A DNA stretch of 64,000 bases, taken from positions 128,528 through 192,527 of the forward strand of contig VZRR01007844.1 of the NCBI GenBank assembly GCA_013398015.1, in the 5' to 3' direction. The stretch comes from Oreocharis arfaki. Lineage: Eukaryota > Chordata > Aves > Passeriformes > Paramythiidae. The translations under genes were made by a program, and so were the position numbers. The notes under the pieces are model-generated. The model did not search any database. It saw nothing but the letters and a program-made list of their open reading frames with translations, and was not told the origin of the DNA. Positions 1 to 11,600 of this stretch are shown here, in pieces. Every line of letters starts with the position of its first letter. Position 1 is the first letter of the stretch.

Positions 1-1579
1 CTACAAAGGTGCTTTCCTACCCTTGACACCTGAAGATATTGTCATGTTTAACGGGAGTAGGAGGAGAAAACAACAGAATTCTAGAGGCCAAAGTGATCAT
101 GGAATGATGTCAGGAGCCCATGTCAAGCTGCAGCCCATGGGATAGCCAGCACTTTTGCATTAAAGGTACAGAAATCTGAAAACCATCAGTAAAAGAAGAA
201 AGTTTCAAGTGAGATATCACCAAATATGAGGCCACAGCACTGTGCACTCAATGGGGTTTGCGGGGGACTGGGAAGCGCCTACGACTGCAGACACAGAAGC
301 ATGATCCTGTGTAAGAGGACCAGCAGTGCTGTGGCAGGGACTGGCCAGGGGACACAGACCAGTGCAGGACCCACCAGCCTCACACACCCCCAAACATCTC
401 TCCCAGTCTCTCTGGGTTTACGTCTCCTGTGTTATGCTGGAAGTTTCCCTCTGTGGCTGCATCAGCAGCTGACTGAAACACGAACGCTGTTAGTCTTTAG
501 AGCACACGAACAACAGGAGTTATGATGGCTCTGGAAACTACAGTGTTACTTGTGCTAATAATTAGTTGCTGTAATTTTAATAAAGTATTAGTAGTGTAAG
601 TAATTAAATCTGCACGAATACATCCATCAGGAGACCCAGGCAACAAAAAGAAAATCGCTTCTAAAACTTAACATCAAATTGATTAAATTTTAAGGCCAGA
701 ATTTCTGCTTCCCATGGGGGTTGGTATGGGGGAGTGAGGTTAGAGCCAGCTAGATGCTATTGTGTTTCTATGGCAACGAGGGTGTTCAAGTAGCCTCTGC
801 CATTCCCTATGATTGGTAAAATCACTACACAGTGTATAAAGTGGCCACGAGAAGCAACAGCCAATAAATGCAGAAAATCCTTAAATCAAAGAGACACAGA
901 AACAAGAGATGGAAACAACCTGTTAGACCATCTTGTTCATTCCCTGAGGCCCTGAGCAGTATTATTAACAGTCTCAAGAACCTTGAAAACCCCTAAAAAT
1001 TCTCTCCAAGACACATGTAAAAACTTACTGAAAGGGAGAGCAATATCTCAGGAACTTATAAAAAATATCTTTCTAATCTGCTTTCAGTAGGTGTATGCAC
1101 ACTGTACTGACCATGCTGAAACATAGGGTTCTCCAGCATTTGAGAAATGGGATGCAGGGGAGAGGTTTCATGGCTTTACTCACCCTAACACAAGGACTTT
1201 TTGCCAAAGATAAAACATCCTATAAAAACATCCTGCCAGCTATATCCCTCCAAGTTCTTCCCTCCTTGCCACAGAACAGATTTCTGTACCCTGAAAACAG
1301 AAGAACTACTTTGAAGAACCTGCCTGTCCATTTCAGATGGTATTTCTGGTATCCCATTGATAAGCTGCAGAGAAAATTTAAAATAGAAAGAAGATATTTT
1401 AGATAAACATCTGTGTGCAAGTTATAGCTCCCCCTCCTTTCTTTTGCAGTGAGGGCAAACAGAGGGATTAGACTGAGTCAAAAGTTTTGAGCCTCTTTCA
1501 GGAAGAGAGGCAGAATGCCCACACACACCAAAGCATCTTAGGGTGTCAGACTCTGCAAAAGCACACACATTCCACTCTC

Positions 1580-1671
1580 AAAAAAAAAACAAATCAAAAA
1601 ACAAACCAAAAAAAAAAAAAACAAAAAAAAAAAACCCCAACCCCCCCAAAAAAACAAAAAACCCCCAAAAA
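1580..1671. repeat. A-rich / C-interrupted low-complexity tract
   Basis: The tract consists of long A runs interrupted by single C or CCCC blocks. Open frames through it are lysine/proline artefacts. Similar tracts of the same composition, or its complement, occur at 23265-23334, 30208-30347 and 50848-50945. Confidence 0.9.
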
Positions 1672-1923
1672 TATGCATTATTCAGGTGGTACAAGACTGG
1701 AGAAATGTACCTAGTCTCCAGTGCCCTCCTACCTAGAGGGATTTATGCCTGCTAGGCCAAATACTGCTCTTACACAAAACTGTGCTGCTCCAGAGTAATT
1801 TACTAAAGCCAATAGCATAAATATAGTTTTGCTCAGGTTAAAGGAAGATGTATCTTTTCCTTAGGGACTATATGTTGTCTTCAGGCAGAGCTATGACTAC
1901 AGGTGTGATTTCAGCAGCAGTAC

Positions 1924-1979
1924 AGATATATCCTAAAGGAATGTAGATACATCTGGGAACATAGATATATCCTAAAGGA
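1924..1979. repeat. Short direct repeat, 17 bp twice
   Basis: The sequence AGATATATCCTAAAGGA occurs at 1924-1940 and again at 1963-1979, a 39-bp offset. The spacer copies are only partly alike, so this is an old or partial tandem duplication. Confidence 0.8.
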
Positions 1980-4900
1980 CTGCTACCTTCACCTTGACAC
2001 TGGGTTATTGCTGTGCTACGTAACACAGTGACCCAGAGAGCTGCGGTTTGTCTATAGCCACATATCTACTGTAATGGGGCAGATGTCACCAAATGTTTGA
2101 GAAGAGGCTAAATATTGGAAAGATGAGGTAGGGGCAGGGCTGTATCTCCTTGCCATGCTTACCTGTCAACACCAGCCTCTCCTGAACTGTTAGAGCTCCA
2201 TGACAAGCCAGAGCAGCATCAGGCTTGTGCCATTTTCCAGTGGTCTGCACCTCCCCAGTCTTGCCTCAGATGCATCCCCTTCTTTACCAGCCTGACGAGG
2301 GCTAGCAAGGAAAAAGCAACTCATTTTTGGAGCGGGAGCTGCCAAGAGAGTTCTTCTGCAGCTGCTGATCCAAGCTATTTAACTTGTCAGCGATTGGGTG
2401 AGGAGGAGGAGTCATGCTCAGCAGCTGACACGGAAGTACTGGTATCTTTGCACATACTTTATTTTCTTGCAACCATCACACTTGGTCTCTCGAAAAAGAA
2501 GATGTCTCATCTCATATTTTTATTTCCATATTTTATCCCATCTGCTGTTCTTTCCAATGTGGGATCCCGATTATGTTAATATTCAGGACAGTCTCCTCTT
2601 TTGGTAAAGAAATGCAGACTTTGAAGCTGGGATCCCATTACCAGGCCAGTTGCATTCCCAGTGGAAATGGGTCTTATTTTGTTTACAGATAAAAAATAAA
2701 AAGTGGTATCATCTATTATCCCAAGGGCATTGTTTACAATAATTTATCAATTGCTTCCAAGGAGCTACAGAGTTCAAGAGCATTACTAAACAGTGAGAAC
2801 CCATCCTGGATTGAGTTACTGACAGAATTACAGCTGACACTAAGAACTGCTTAAAATGTCTTGAGGGGAACTGCAGACAATGGGCTGTATTATTTAGCGG
2901 AATAAAGGTGAAGATACAGGGGATACTTGAGACCAAGAAGGCAGTGTCAGTGAGTCTACCACAAGCATTAGCTCTGCTTGTACTAGCAGGAATCCCAAAT
3001 CAAGGAAAGGAGATATTAAACGCAAAGTAAGCCAGTTTGCTGAAACCTCAGCGATTTTTATTCTTTCTTCTCCAACATGTAGTCACATATTGGAGTGACA
3101 TACTCTTTGCTTACTGTTTTATCAATACTTTCCTTATAATCATTAGTGCAAAAGACGAAAAAGCATTTGAGTTAATAAACAAAACCACAATATATTTTTG
3201 GTATTTCATGGACAGAAAATGAGAATATTTGCTGGACATTATTCTCTAGAGTCCTCATAATTAGCTAAAGAAACCAAGCATAGAATGCAAAAAAGAAATG
3301 AAAATGTTTTGTTCAGGTTCTGATGTTTATTTACTGTGGAGATACTTTACAATTCTCACATTTCAAGTGGAGGTGGTGAAATTCCTTTCCAAGACAGATA
3401 CGGTATTTTCTTGACAAGTATCGAATGGAGGTAGCACTGTGTTATCAATTGTGCTGAATGAATCTCCTGTCTGTAATTAGCTAATAAAGCATAAGAGTCT
3501 AGAGCTCTGCTAGTGGGAGAGCTTTATTGCATTGTGGGTAGCGACAGTGGGCAGAGTTTTCCCATTTCACACATCCTTGTAGCTCTTGGCTTGATATTTC
3601 TGCACTTGGCCAGTTTGTAGAGCACTATATGAAATTTAGTCAGATGAGTTTCTTTTACTGCCACTGTACCAGGGTAGTTCTTAGCCTCTTGAGAAAATCT
3701 ACAGAGAGCAATAAAGCCAGATTGTCCAATCAAGCTCAGGAATTGGGTCAAAGCACTATTAGGGGTTTCAAAATTTTTTTCCACTCAATGTTTTTTATGA
3801 GTAGTTGCTCTCTACTTTAAAACCCTTCTCCTTCACAGCATATATGCATCATTACTGCTGTAGCACTGCTTAAGACTTCTGAGCAGAAGGCAAGGATTGC
3901 CTAAATGACAATTTTATTGCGAACTTCATCTGGGCCATGAGGTACAATCAATTAGCAGGAGCTCACAACTTTTCAGAGGTGTGTGTATGTCCCACAGCTC
4001 CTCTCAGAAGAGTGAGCGCAGTAGTAGACACTGTGATCCCAGCACAAATTATTTCACTCCCTGCTTAACTGGCCTGATAAGGAAGCTGTAACAAAGAAGT
4101 CTCAAAATCACGATTTTTTTTCTTTTGAATGGAAGAGCAAATGCAGAGGTGGAGCTGAAGATTGAACACCTGAACTGTCGGAGTTGAGTAGGATGCTGTC
4201 TGCCGTGGCTGGATGACTCTCTAAACAGGCCTGTGTTTAAAAAGCTGTCTGCTCCTACAGCTTTTTAGAGTAAACCACGAAAGAATAAATTTCTGCTAAT
4301 AACCTTGAGGGTTCAGTTTCCACCTGCGTGTCATGACACTTACAGCTAAGACTTTAGTTCCCAAAACTTCTACCTGTAAATCAAGCAAAACCCAGGCCAA
4401 ACAGAGCAGGCTGAGAGTAGATGGATGACATTAAAGCAATGTCCAAATCCATACAGTCTGATCCAAGGCTGACTTTTCACCTCACTGGAATGTCTCTATT
4501 AACAGCAATTTCCATATTGAAGTCTTAGCTGAATGGTGACCTTCCCATATTCACATATACAATCTGCAGGTGAGTATTTGCTGCTCTTCTGGACTGTGGC
4601 TTCAGCTACTGCAGCACTACCTCATCGTCATCCCAAGGACAAGCAGATAACATGGTTTTCCATGAGGATTTATGAATTTGCACTGAAATTCAGGGGCTGG
4701 ACTCCACCAAATGGGCACTGGCAAATGCAAAATCTTTTGCTTTGAACCTAATTTCTATGTGATTATTAATCAGAAACTCCGCAGTCCTGGTCCCCATAGT
4801 GTTCTGTACTATGTTCCTTGTCCATGTAACCATTACAAATATCACAAAACATGAGAGGCCTTTGCAAGCAAAAGTGTCTCTGTTCTAGGAGCCTTGCTGT

Positions 4901-7191
4901 CAAGTAACATTTGTACTGCCCATCAGATGCAGTGCCCAAGAGCAGCCCTTCTTAGTGATGTTCTGCACTTCTGCTTCATACGGCTGCCGGGCCTTGAGCT
5001 GAGGCCCCTCCTGCTAGGAGGCCCAAAGGGAGCCATGCTTCTGGTAGTCTTTCACAGGAACCTCAGATTCAATTTGATTGCTTCTTAAGACCATGGAAAA
5101 TGTGGGCCAATTTTCTTCTCTTCCTGCAGAAAATACCTACAGGAGATAGCAATAGGAGTGTCTGCCCTGACAACACCTGGCAGTGCCAGCTGGCATCTGA
5201 ACTGGGCTGCAAACCTGCATCAGCTGCTATCAATATCATGCACACAGGTGTGCATGGACACAGTTAATGTGACTCCTCTGCCGTCCCAACCTGCCTGGCT
5301 CTGTGCATGGGCAAACCTTGCAGCTTCCCATACAGACACTATGGTCTGAAAGGCCATTATTACCACAACAGCAGGGAAGGAGGTGGGATATTTGTCAGCA
5401 CCAGTTAAATCTTTATCCTCTCAGCTGCTGCCGACATAGCCTTTCAGGAGCTGGGAGTGGGTGATTCCCTTCCTAAATGTTTCCTCTACAATTGCATTCC
5501 AGCAGCAACAGTGTTTCCTTTTGCAGATCACCATCGCTCCATATAATCCCTCCTTGCTTTTCCTCTTCTATTCGGCCTTTTCCTTCTCTACCTTCCCACA
5601 GCAGGACTCAGCCCTAACAGGACTCTGCAGGAAGGCAAGAAGGAATCTCTCCTTCCCTCTCTGAGCAATGGGAGATCATTCCTCATGTATTTTATTCCAT
5701 ATTATTTTGACATCCTGAGGTTAAAACAAGATCACTTGGCACTGGGGCCAGAAGAGTATTGTCTAACTTTGATCACAGGTCACTGCACAGCCCCCGCTGG
5801 GCTGCGGCACAGTTTGTGTTTGGTAGCTGTGCTGGGAGGGACTGGGAACTGGCTTCAGGCAGCGTACCACATAGATGTTCCTCTGCCAGAGTCACACATG
5901 GCAATGAAAATCACAGAGAAACAATGAAGGAAATATCTGTGAGCCACACAGAAAAAAGGCCACTGAGGCTGACTTTACATTTCTGCAGCAGAAGGAAACA
6001 TAAGCCCTGGCATGCTTTGCTCTGCCCAAAACCTTGAAATCTAATCGTGGCCCATCCCAACACTGTCCATTTGTGACATAGTGAATGGTGAAATAGCAGC
6101 TGGTGCAAACTTCTACATGTCATGCCTGACCTGCTCTTCCCTGCCTGAAGGCACCTCCCTGAAGCTGCCACTGACACCAAGGGGCAGCACCTGCCTCCCT
6201 GCACATTTCCAGGGCTGGAGAAGGCAGACACTTCTCCAGGAGCTGCTCAAGTCCTTGTTTCCTGCATAGCCCCACTAGCCTGTGCCAGTCCTGCTTTGGG
6301 AGAGCCCAGGGGTTTTCGAAAAGTGAGAAGGTGTTTTATTCCCCCTGCTTATTGACACACAATTATTTGACTGGGCCATCCTGCTGAGATCAATCTCTCC
6401 TTTACTGGGATGGTGTATGTATTCAATGCTCAGCTTCATGGAGGAGAGCTGGGCTGACTGCTCAGATCTGTGCTGCTATTGTGGTGCTGGCTACCCCCTG
6501 CCATACCCACAGAAACCCTTTCAGATTCAGTGCACATGTTCTGGCATGCCGTCTGATCCAAATTAAAGCTGGCCCGCATTGGGTTCCTTGCTCAGCACTG
6601 AATTCCAGCTGCGGTAAGCCACTAACGCTGTTACACCTAGTCTCTAATTTGAATGCATTTTACATTTCAATATATTATGTCTGAGCGTTAAAAATTTCCA
6701 TAAGATGTGGACTTTTTCTGCTCCATCAAGTCAACCTGCAGTGCAGTCAGCCTATAGAAAGTCAAGATTTGTCTTCTCTGCTGCCAAAGCTGAAGAAGCA
6801 GAATCCCAGCCAGAGGGTCGGATGGTCACGGGCACGAGACCTGTCTGCCACTAGGGACACAGCCCTTCAATGATGCTGCTGAGATCCACTGGGTTGGGTC
6901 CTGGGTTGGGCTCCACCTCCAACCCACAAGGATGTGGTTGCTCATAACTCAAAGACTCAGCAGCTTATCATGGCTCTTTGATTTTTGAAAAAGTTGAATG
7001 CACCGAGGAAACACCTGGCTTGGCTGATTTACAGGTGCAAAGTGATTGCCAATGTGGCTTTAGAAGCAGATTCCACACACCGGTACATGCACTTGGTCTG
7101 ACAGCTTCAGGCTAGATTTCAATAACCTAATAACCATGTGCTGCTGCATGGGAGCTCTAGACACCAAGACTAGGTAAGATAGAGTTAAACT

Positions 7192-7192
<1 letters not shown>

Positions 7193-7242
<50 letters not shown>
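7193..7242. repeat. (AC)25 microsatellite
   Basis: An uninterrupted AC dinucleotide run of about 50 bases. The minus-strand open frame across it (poly Cys-Val) is an artefact. A pure run of this length is likely to be polymorphic. Confidence 0.97.
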
Positions 7243-7246
<4 letters not shown>

Positions 7247-10200
7247 TCTGGAGTGTATCTACGTGCAGTGTGTCAGGAGTGGTCGCACAGCCTTCTCCAG
7301 TGCTGGCCTCTCCCCACTGCCCAGAGAACACTGCTGGTAGTCTGTGGTGCAGATTAGCTCCTGTAACAATAGCTTCATAAGAAGCCTGCAGTGCCAGATG
7401 AAATTAGGATGGAAAGACAATCTGTACATGGACAGCTTTTCATTCAGGTCAAAAAAATATTAGTGAGGAAGGAAATTTGAAAATAAGGTCAAGAGGGACA
7501 AGAGAAACAAATGCTCATCTTCACAGAAGCCAAGTGCAACTTCAGCTTACAAATTTAGAATTTGTCTTGGATTATGATTGGTTTTAGCAAAAGATAACAA
7601 CAAACTTGAAAGAACGCAAGCTGGCTGTGAATTGCACCATGCTTATCTAAAAGTAGTTTGTTCTCCTTTCAGTTGTCCCCTGTGCCCTCATTTAGTAGAA
7701 ATCTGGTATTCTAGGCAAGGAAAATATCTGTTGAGTTGAATTTCTCCCCATCTACAGTGAGGAACTGTACTCTGGCTCCAGTTAGATCTGGAGCTGAACT
7801 GCTGAGAGTAATACTGACAGCAAATTCACTGCTCTCCTGTCCCCAGAACATTTCTTGTCTCACCTAGCATCAGGGTGGATTCACAGTGAACTTCCTGCAA
7901 GAAAAGGTGTGTCAGGATTTCCAGGAAGCCCTGAAATAGAAGGAACAAGTGGCACACAGAACATCACATTTAGTTTTTGTAAGTTCAGAGTGGCTTGTTA
8001 AAAATATCCCCCTAGACTTAGAAGTCAGAGATAGTATCAGCAGCGCATGTATTTTCGAGAAAATGTGATTCAAGTTAGAAATGTGGCAGGTGCCAAGAGG
8101 TAGCAAAGGCCAGCTGCTTGCAAGAGGTGGGGACAAAGTGTGACAGCATGACTGGCAGTAAAGGGACCTTTTTACCTATGGCCTGACATGGAGTACCTGA
8201 ACAAGGTGGGCAGAGCAGGACAAGCCCAGGGATGGCAGCTGGTGTCAGCAAAGCCCAGATCATCCGGCAAGTCTGTGGCAGTGAGGCAGGTCCAGGGTCA
8301 AGACACAAAGCCAATCCACAGGTCAGGGTCAGGTCCAGTGCAGGTAACTAGCACCAGAGACATGCTTTCATCTGCATCTGCAAATTTCCTAGTGCAAGAT
8401 ACTTTCCATATTAGTTACATTATTTTGGGAAACTAAAAGAAGGGAAAAAAGAAATCACCCCCAAAATGAACAGGTTGTATTTTGAAAAATTAAATACAGC
8501 ATAAATAAATTATAAAGAATAAACAAAATGTACTGATCATTCTGCACTCAGCCTTCACATCCCCCTCCCTAGTCAGGGTGAAGGTCAGGAGAATGGCTGG
8601 CATAAACTGCATGTAAAAGGCTGAGACAGTGGCCAGATCCTTCAAATTTTGGAGGGATGAGTACAGTGACGGCATCTCAGAGAGAATCCTTCTTCCCACT
8701 TCTTCTCACCTGTATCCTATAGGTACCAGCTTTTCCAGAGCTGGCGTGGGATGAAATTACTCATTTCCAGCATGAGGACTTCACTGAGCACTGTAGTTCA
8801 GTGTAGTGCAAAGCCTGCTGTGCACATGGCTGACCGGCCCCAACCAAACTCACGTCTTCCCAGTCTCTGGACTACCCTGACACAGATCATCTGCAGCAGC
8901 ACTTGTGCAAAAACAGGAGGAGCGAGTACTCCCTCCCTGTGCAGCCCCTCTGACAGAGCCCAGGCAAAGCCCCTGGGTCTGCTGACTGAAGAGGTGTGAG
9001 GTCAAGCACAGGAGCTGCCCATCCAGCCAGATACCTTCTCCAATAACCTGCTCAGTGGAGAAAGCACCCAGCTCCAATGCCAGCTCATTTGAGTTTGTAG
9101 GTGATTTGATCTCCATTTCAAAAAGAAAATGACAGATGTTTTGTTCCTTCACTCCAGCTGAATACTGCAGCTTTATGCTCAGCAGATGTGCAGGAGGGAA
9201 GACAAGTTTCCTTGACAGCAAGGCCAGAAGAACTACAGAAACTCTCTCCTCTTAAGCAGCAGCTCACCATTAACACCGAACACAGTCTCCAGTAGAGGGA
9301 AGCCAGCATGGTGGGTAATTCACTGAGAGGGGGTGTACATGGCAGTGGCAGCAGCAGCTGCTGCTTCTGCTTGTCCCAAGCTGAGACTCTCAATGTTGAT
9401 GTACATTTTACAACAGCAAACCCAGGGATATAGAGAGTGATGAACCCTTTAAGAAATAAGTGGTTAGGACAAGGTTCTGGTTTCTGTAATTGTAAGTAAG
9501 CAACATATAAAAGTAATAGTAATTTTGAATGTTTCAAGAAATGAAATCAAAGACATAATATTTAAATAATAAAAATGTAGTTGTTTAAATTTTACTTTAA
9601 AACTGTAATGAAATTTCTGCAATGGGTAGCTTTTGTTGTATGTCTGCAAATTATTCGCATTGATCTGCTAATAATAGGATATGGAATGCTTTTCATCACC
9701 AGAGAAGCTGTAGTTATTAATCAACTTTAAGGTTGTTGGTTCAGTTCATTATTCTCAATTATGCTAATGGAAAAGCTGGTGTGGAGAAATGAGGCTGTTG
9801 TTTTTTCTGCAATTGCTGGAACCCAGAAGCACCAGGTACCTCCCCAGGTCTTTGCTCTTACCAGCTGTTTCTGTCCAGCTGGTCAGAATGTCTTGGATCC
9901 ATGGACAAGGGATGCTTGTTTTCTCAAAAAGGTAAAATAAGTTCTAAAGCAAGGCAGCCAGAAACATCCTTAGCAGTACCCCCACCTCACCTGCTGTTCT
10001 TAAGTCAAAGACTCAGCATACTAAGCTATACTGTGGAGCTTATCTGGGAAGCAGCTGAAACCAAAATATCTATTAGGGAACATTTGTTTTCCTAAAATCT
10101 TCCCTGTTTGCGGGCAAAATTCTTTCAATGGAACAAGATGTTTAGGTGCCATTGTGGAGCCAGGAGCGAATGAGCAGTGAGGTAGGTAGCCAGAAGCTGT

Positions 10201-10838
10201 GAGCTTCATTCACTGTTGGTCACTAGGAAAGGTTCAGGATTTGGCTCACTTACCTTGTACCATGAGCTAAGCCTCCAAACACAGCAAACAGTGACAGTTG
10301 ACTGTACATGACATGCAAAAAGACATCACATTGAATTCTGTGGGTCACTTCCAGTGAGACAGACTACATCATGAGCTGGATTCAGTCTGCTGAATAATAG
10401 CCGTGTCCTTTCACCACTGGGCAAGGGGCAGACAACAACATAATTAAAAGCAGGCACTAAAAAATACAGGCAAATAAGTAATTCCATTGTGTTGAATTTC
10501 TATCAGAGGGTTAGAGGTAAGGCACTTCAGGATTTAAAATGGGTCATAAAAATGGCAAAACCCAAAATAATGCAGAGAAATACATAAGTTTAGGTAGTGA
10601 TGCAGAAGAAAGCATGCTGTGGTGTGTAAAGTGTCTCTCTGCATGTCAGAGACACCTCTGGGATGTCAGCTCTCTACAACTGGCACAAACTGCAGTGAGA
10701 ATGGTTAGGGGTGAGATGGCACCCGTGGGACAAAGACTGCAGTGAAGGTGGATGACAGACCCAACTGAACTGGAAGAAGCTGCTCTCCTCTACCAACTGT
10801 TTCAACAGCTAAAATCTCTTTCAGTAAAAGAGTATTTG

Positions 10839-10862
10839 TATATATATATATATATATATATA
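10839..10862. repeat. (TA)12 microsatellite
   Basis: A pure TA dinucleotide run, followed by a short imperfect TACACGCATATATACAC segment. Confidence 0.95.
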
Positions 10863-11570
10863 CACGCATATATACACTTCATATATTCCCACATTAGACC
10901 TTAATCTTGCCCTACAGTTTCCTTCTTAGAGCTGTTCCTATTTGCATAACTAAAATGAGGACAGTGGAGTCTTTTGTGGTTTTTTTTTTTTTTACTTGAG
11001 GCAGGGGCACCACCTAACGGCCATTGGATCCCCGGCTTTGCTTCCCTGCAGCTGACGGGTTCTCCCACCACCGAGACTACAGCTAGCAGAGAAAAAATCC
11101 AACTGTTCAATTGCGTTTGAACTAACAATTACTAATCCTGAAAATTGGCAAGATTGATCGGGGCACCTTACGTTACACATACATGCACACCCCCTCACTC
11201 TCAGCGCGTATGCACAACTGATCTTCAGAGAGAAAATAAAGCCTCCCTGAGTCACGAGTCCTTGATAGCATCTGGAGCAAAGCAGGGGCGGCTCTGGCTC
11301 TAAGGGCTGGGCTAGCACAGCTACTTAAAAGCAGTAATCCTGTGACCAGATAGGACTCTGTCCTAAACACTTTCAGCCCTTTTTACTTTTGTGGTTGGGC
11401 ATCTGTAACACCCTGAGCAGCACAGGTCAAGAACTCTGTAATTATTATGATTGTTTACAGTATCTCTGATGTCCCCTGCAGATAGTGCATGGCAAGGACA
11501 GGGAAAGAAGAGCACTTCTTGTGCTGTTCTGAAATCCAAATACCTGTAGTTTATGTGTTTGGAGGAGTTG

Positions 11571-11600
11571 AATAACTATAACTATAACTAACTATAACTT
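11571..11600. repeat. ACTATA short tandem repeat
   Basis: Imperfect hexamer/decamer repeats of the form ACTATAACTATAACTAACTATAAC, about 30 bases long. Confidence 0.8.

Larger units (their letters stand above)
1..7192. other. Intergenic, no gene recognised
   Basis: I see no coding exon, RNA gene or recognisable transposon here. Open frames are short (about 100 codons or less), lack domain-like composition and are not flanked by convincing splice sites. By synteny with other vertebrates this should be the flank between LMX1B and ZBTB43, but no LMX1B LIM, homeobox or terminal-exon sequence is visible. Local content includes an A/C-rich low-complexity tract at 1580-1671 and a 17-bp direct repeat at 1924-1940 and 1963-1979. 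Regulatory elements may be present but cannot be shown from one sequence. Confidence 0.7.

Noticed and set aside
1..3000. Possible LMX1B terminal exon or 3'UTR at the left edge
   Set aside because: Expected from synteny order, but nothing in the sequence supports an LMX1B exon or a polyadenylation site attributable to it.
7060..7242. Minus-strand frame starting with alternating Cys-Val residues
   Set aside because: It is the translation of the AC microsatellite.
9118..9537. 139-codon minus-strand open frame
   Set aside because: Leu/Cys/Ser-rich random-looking composition with no domain or transcript context.
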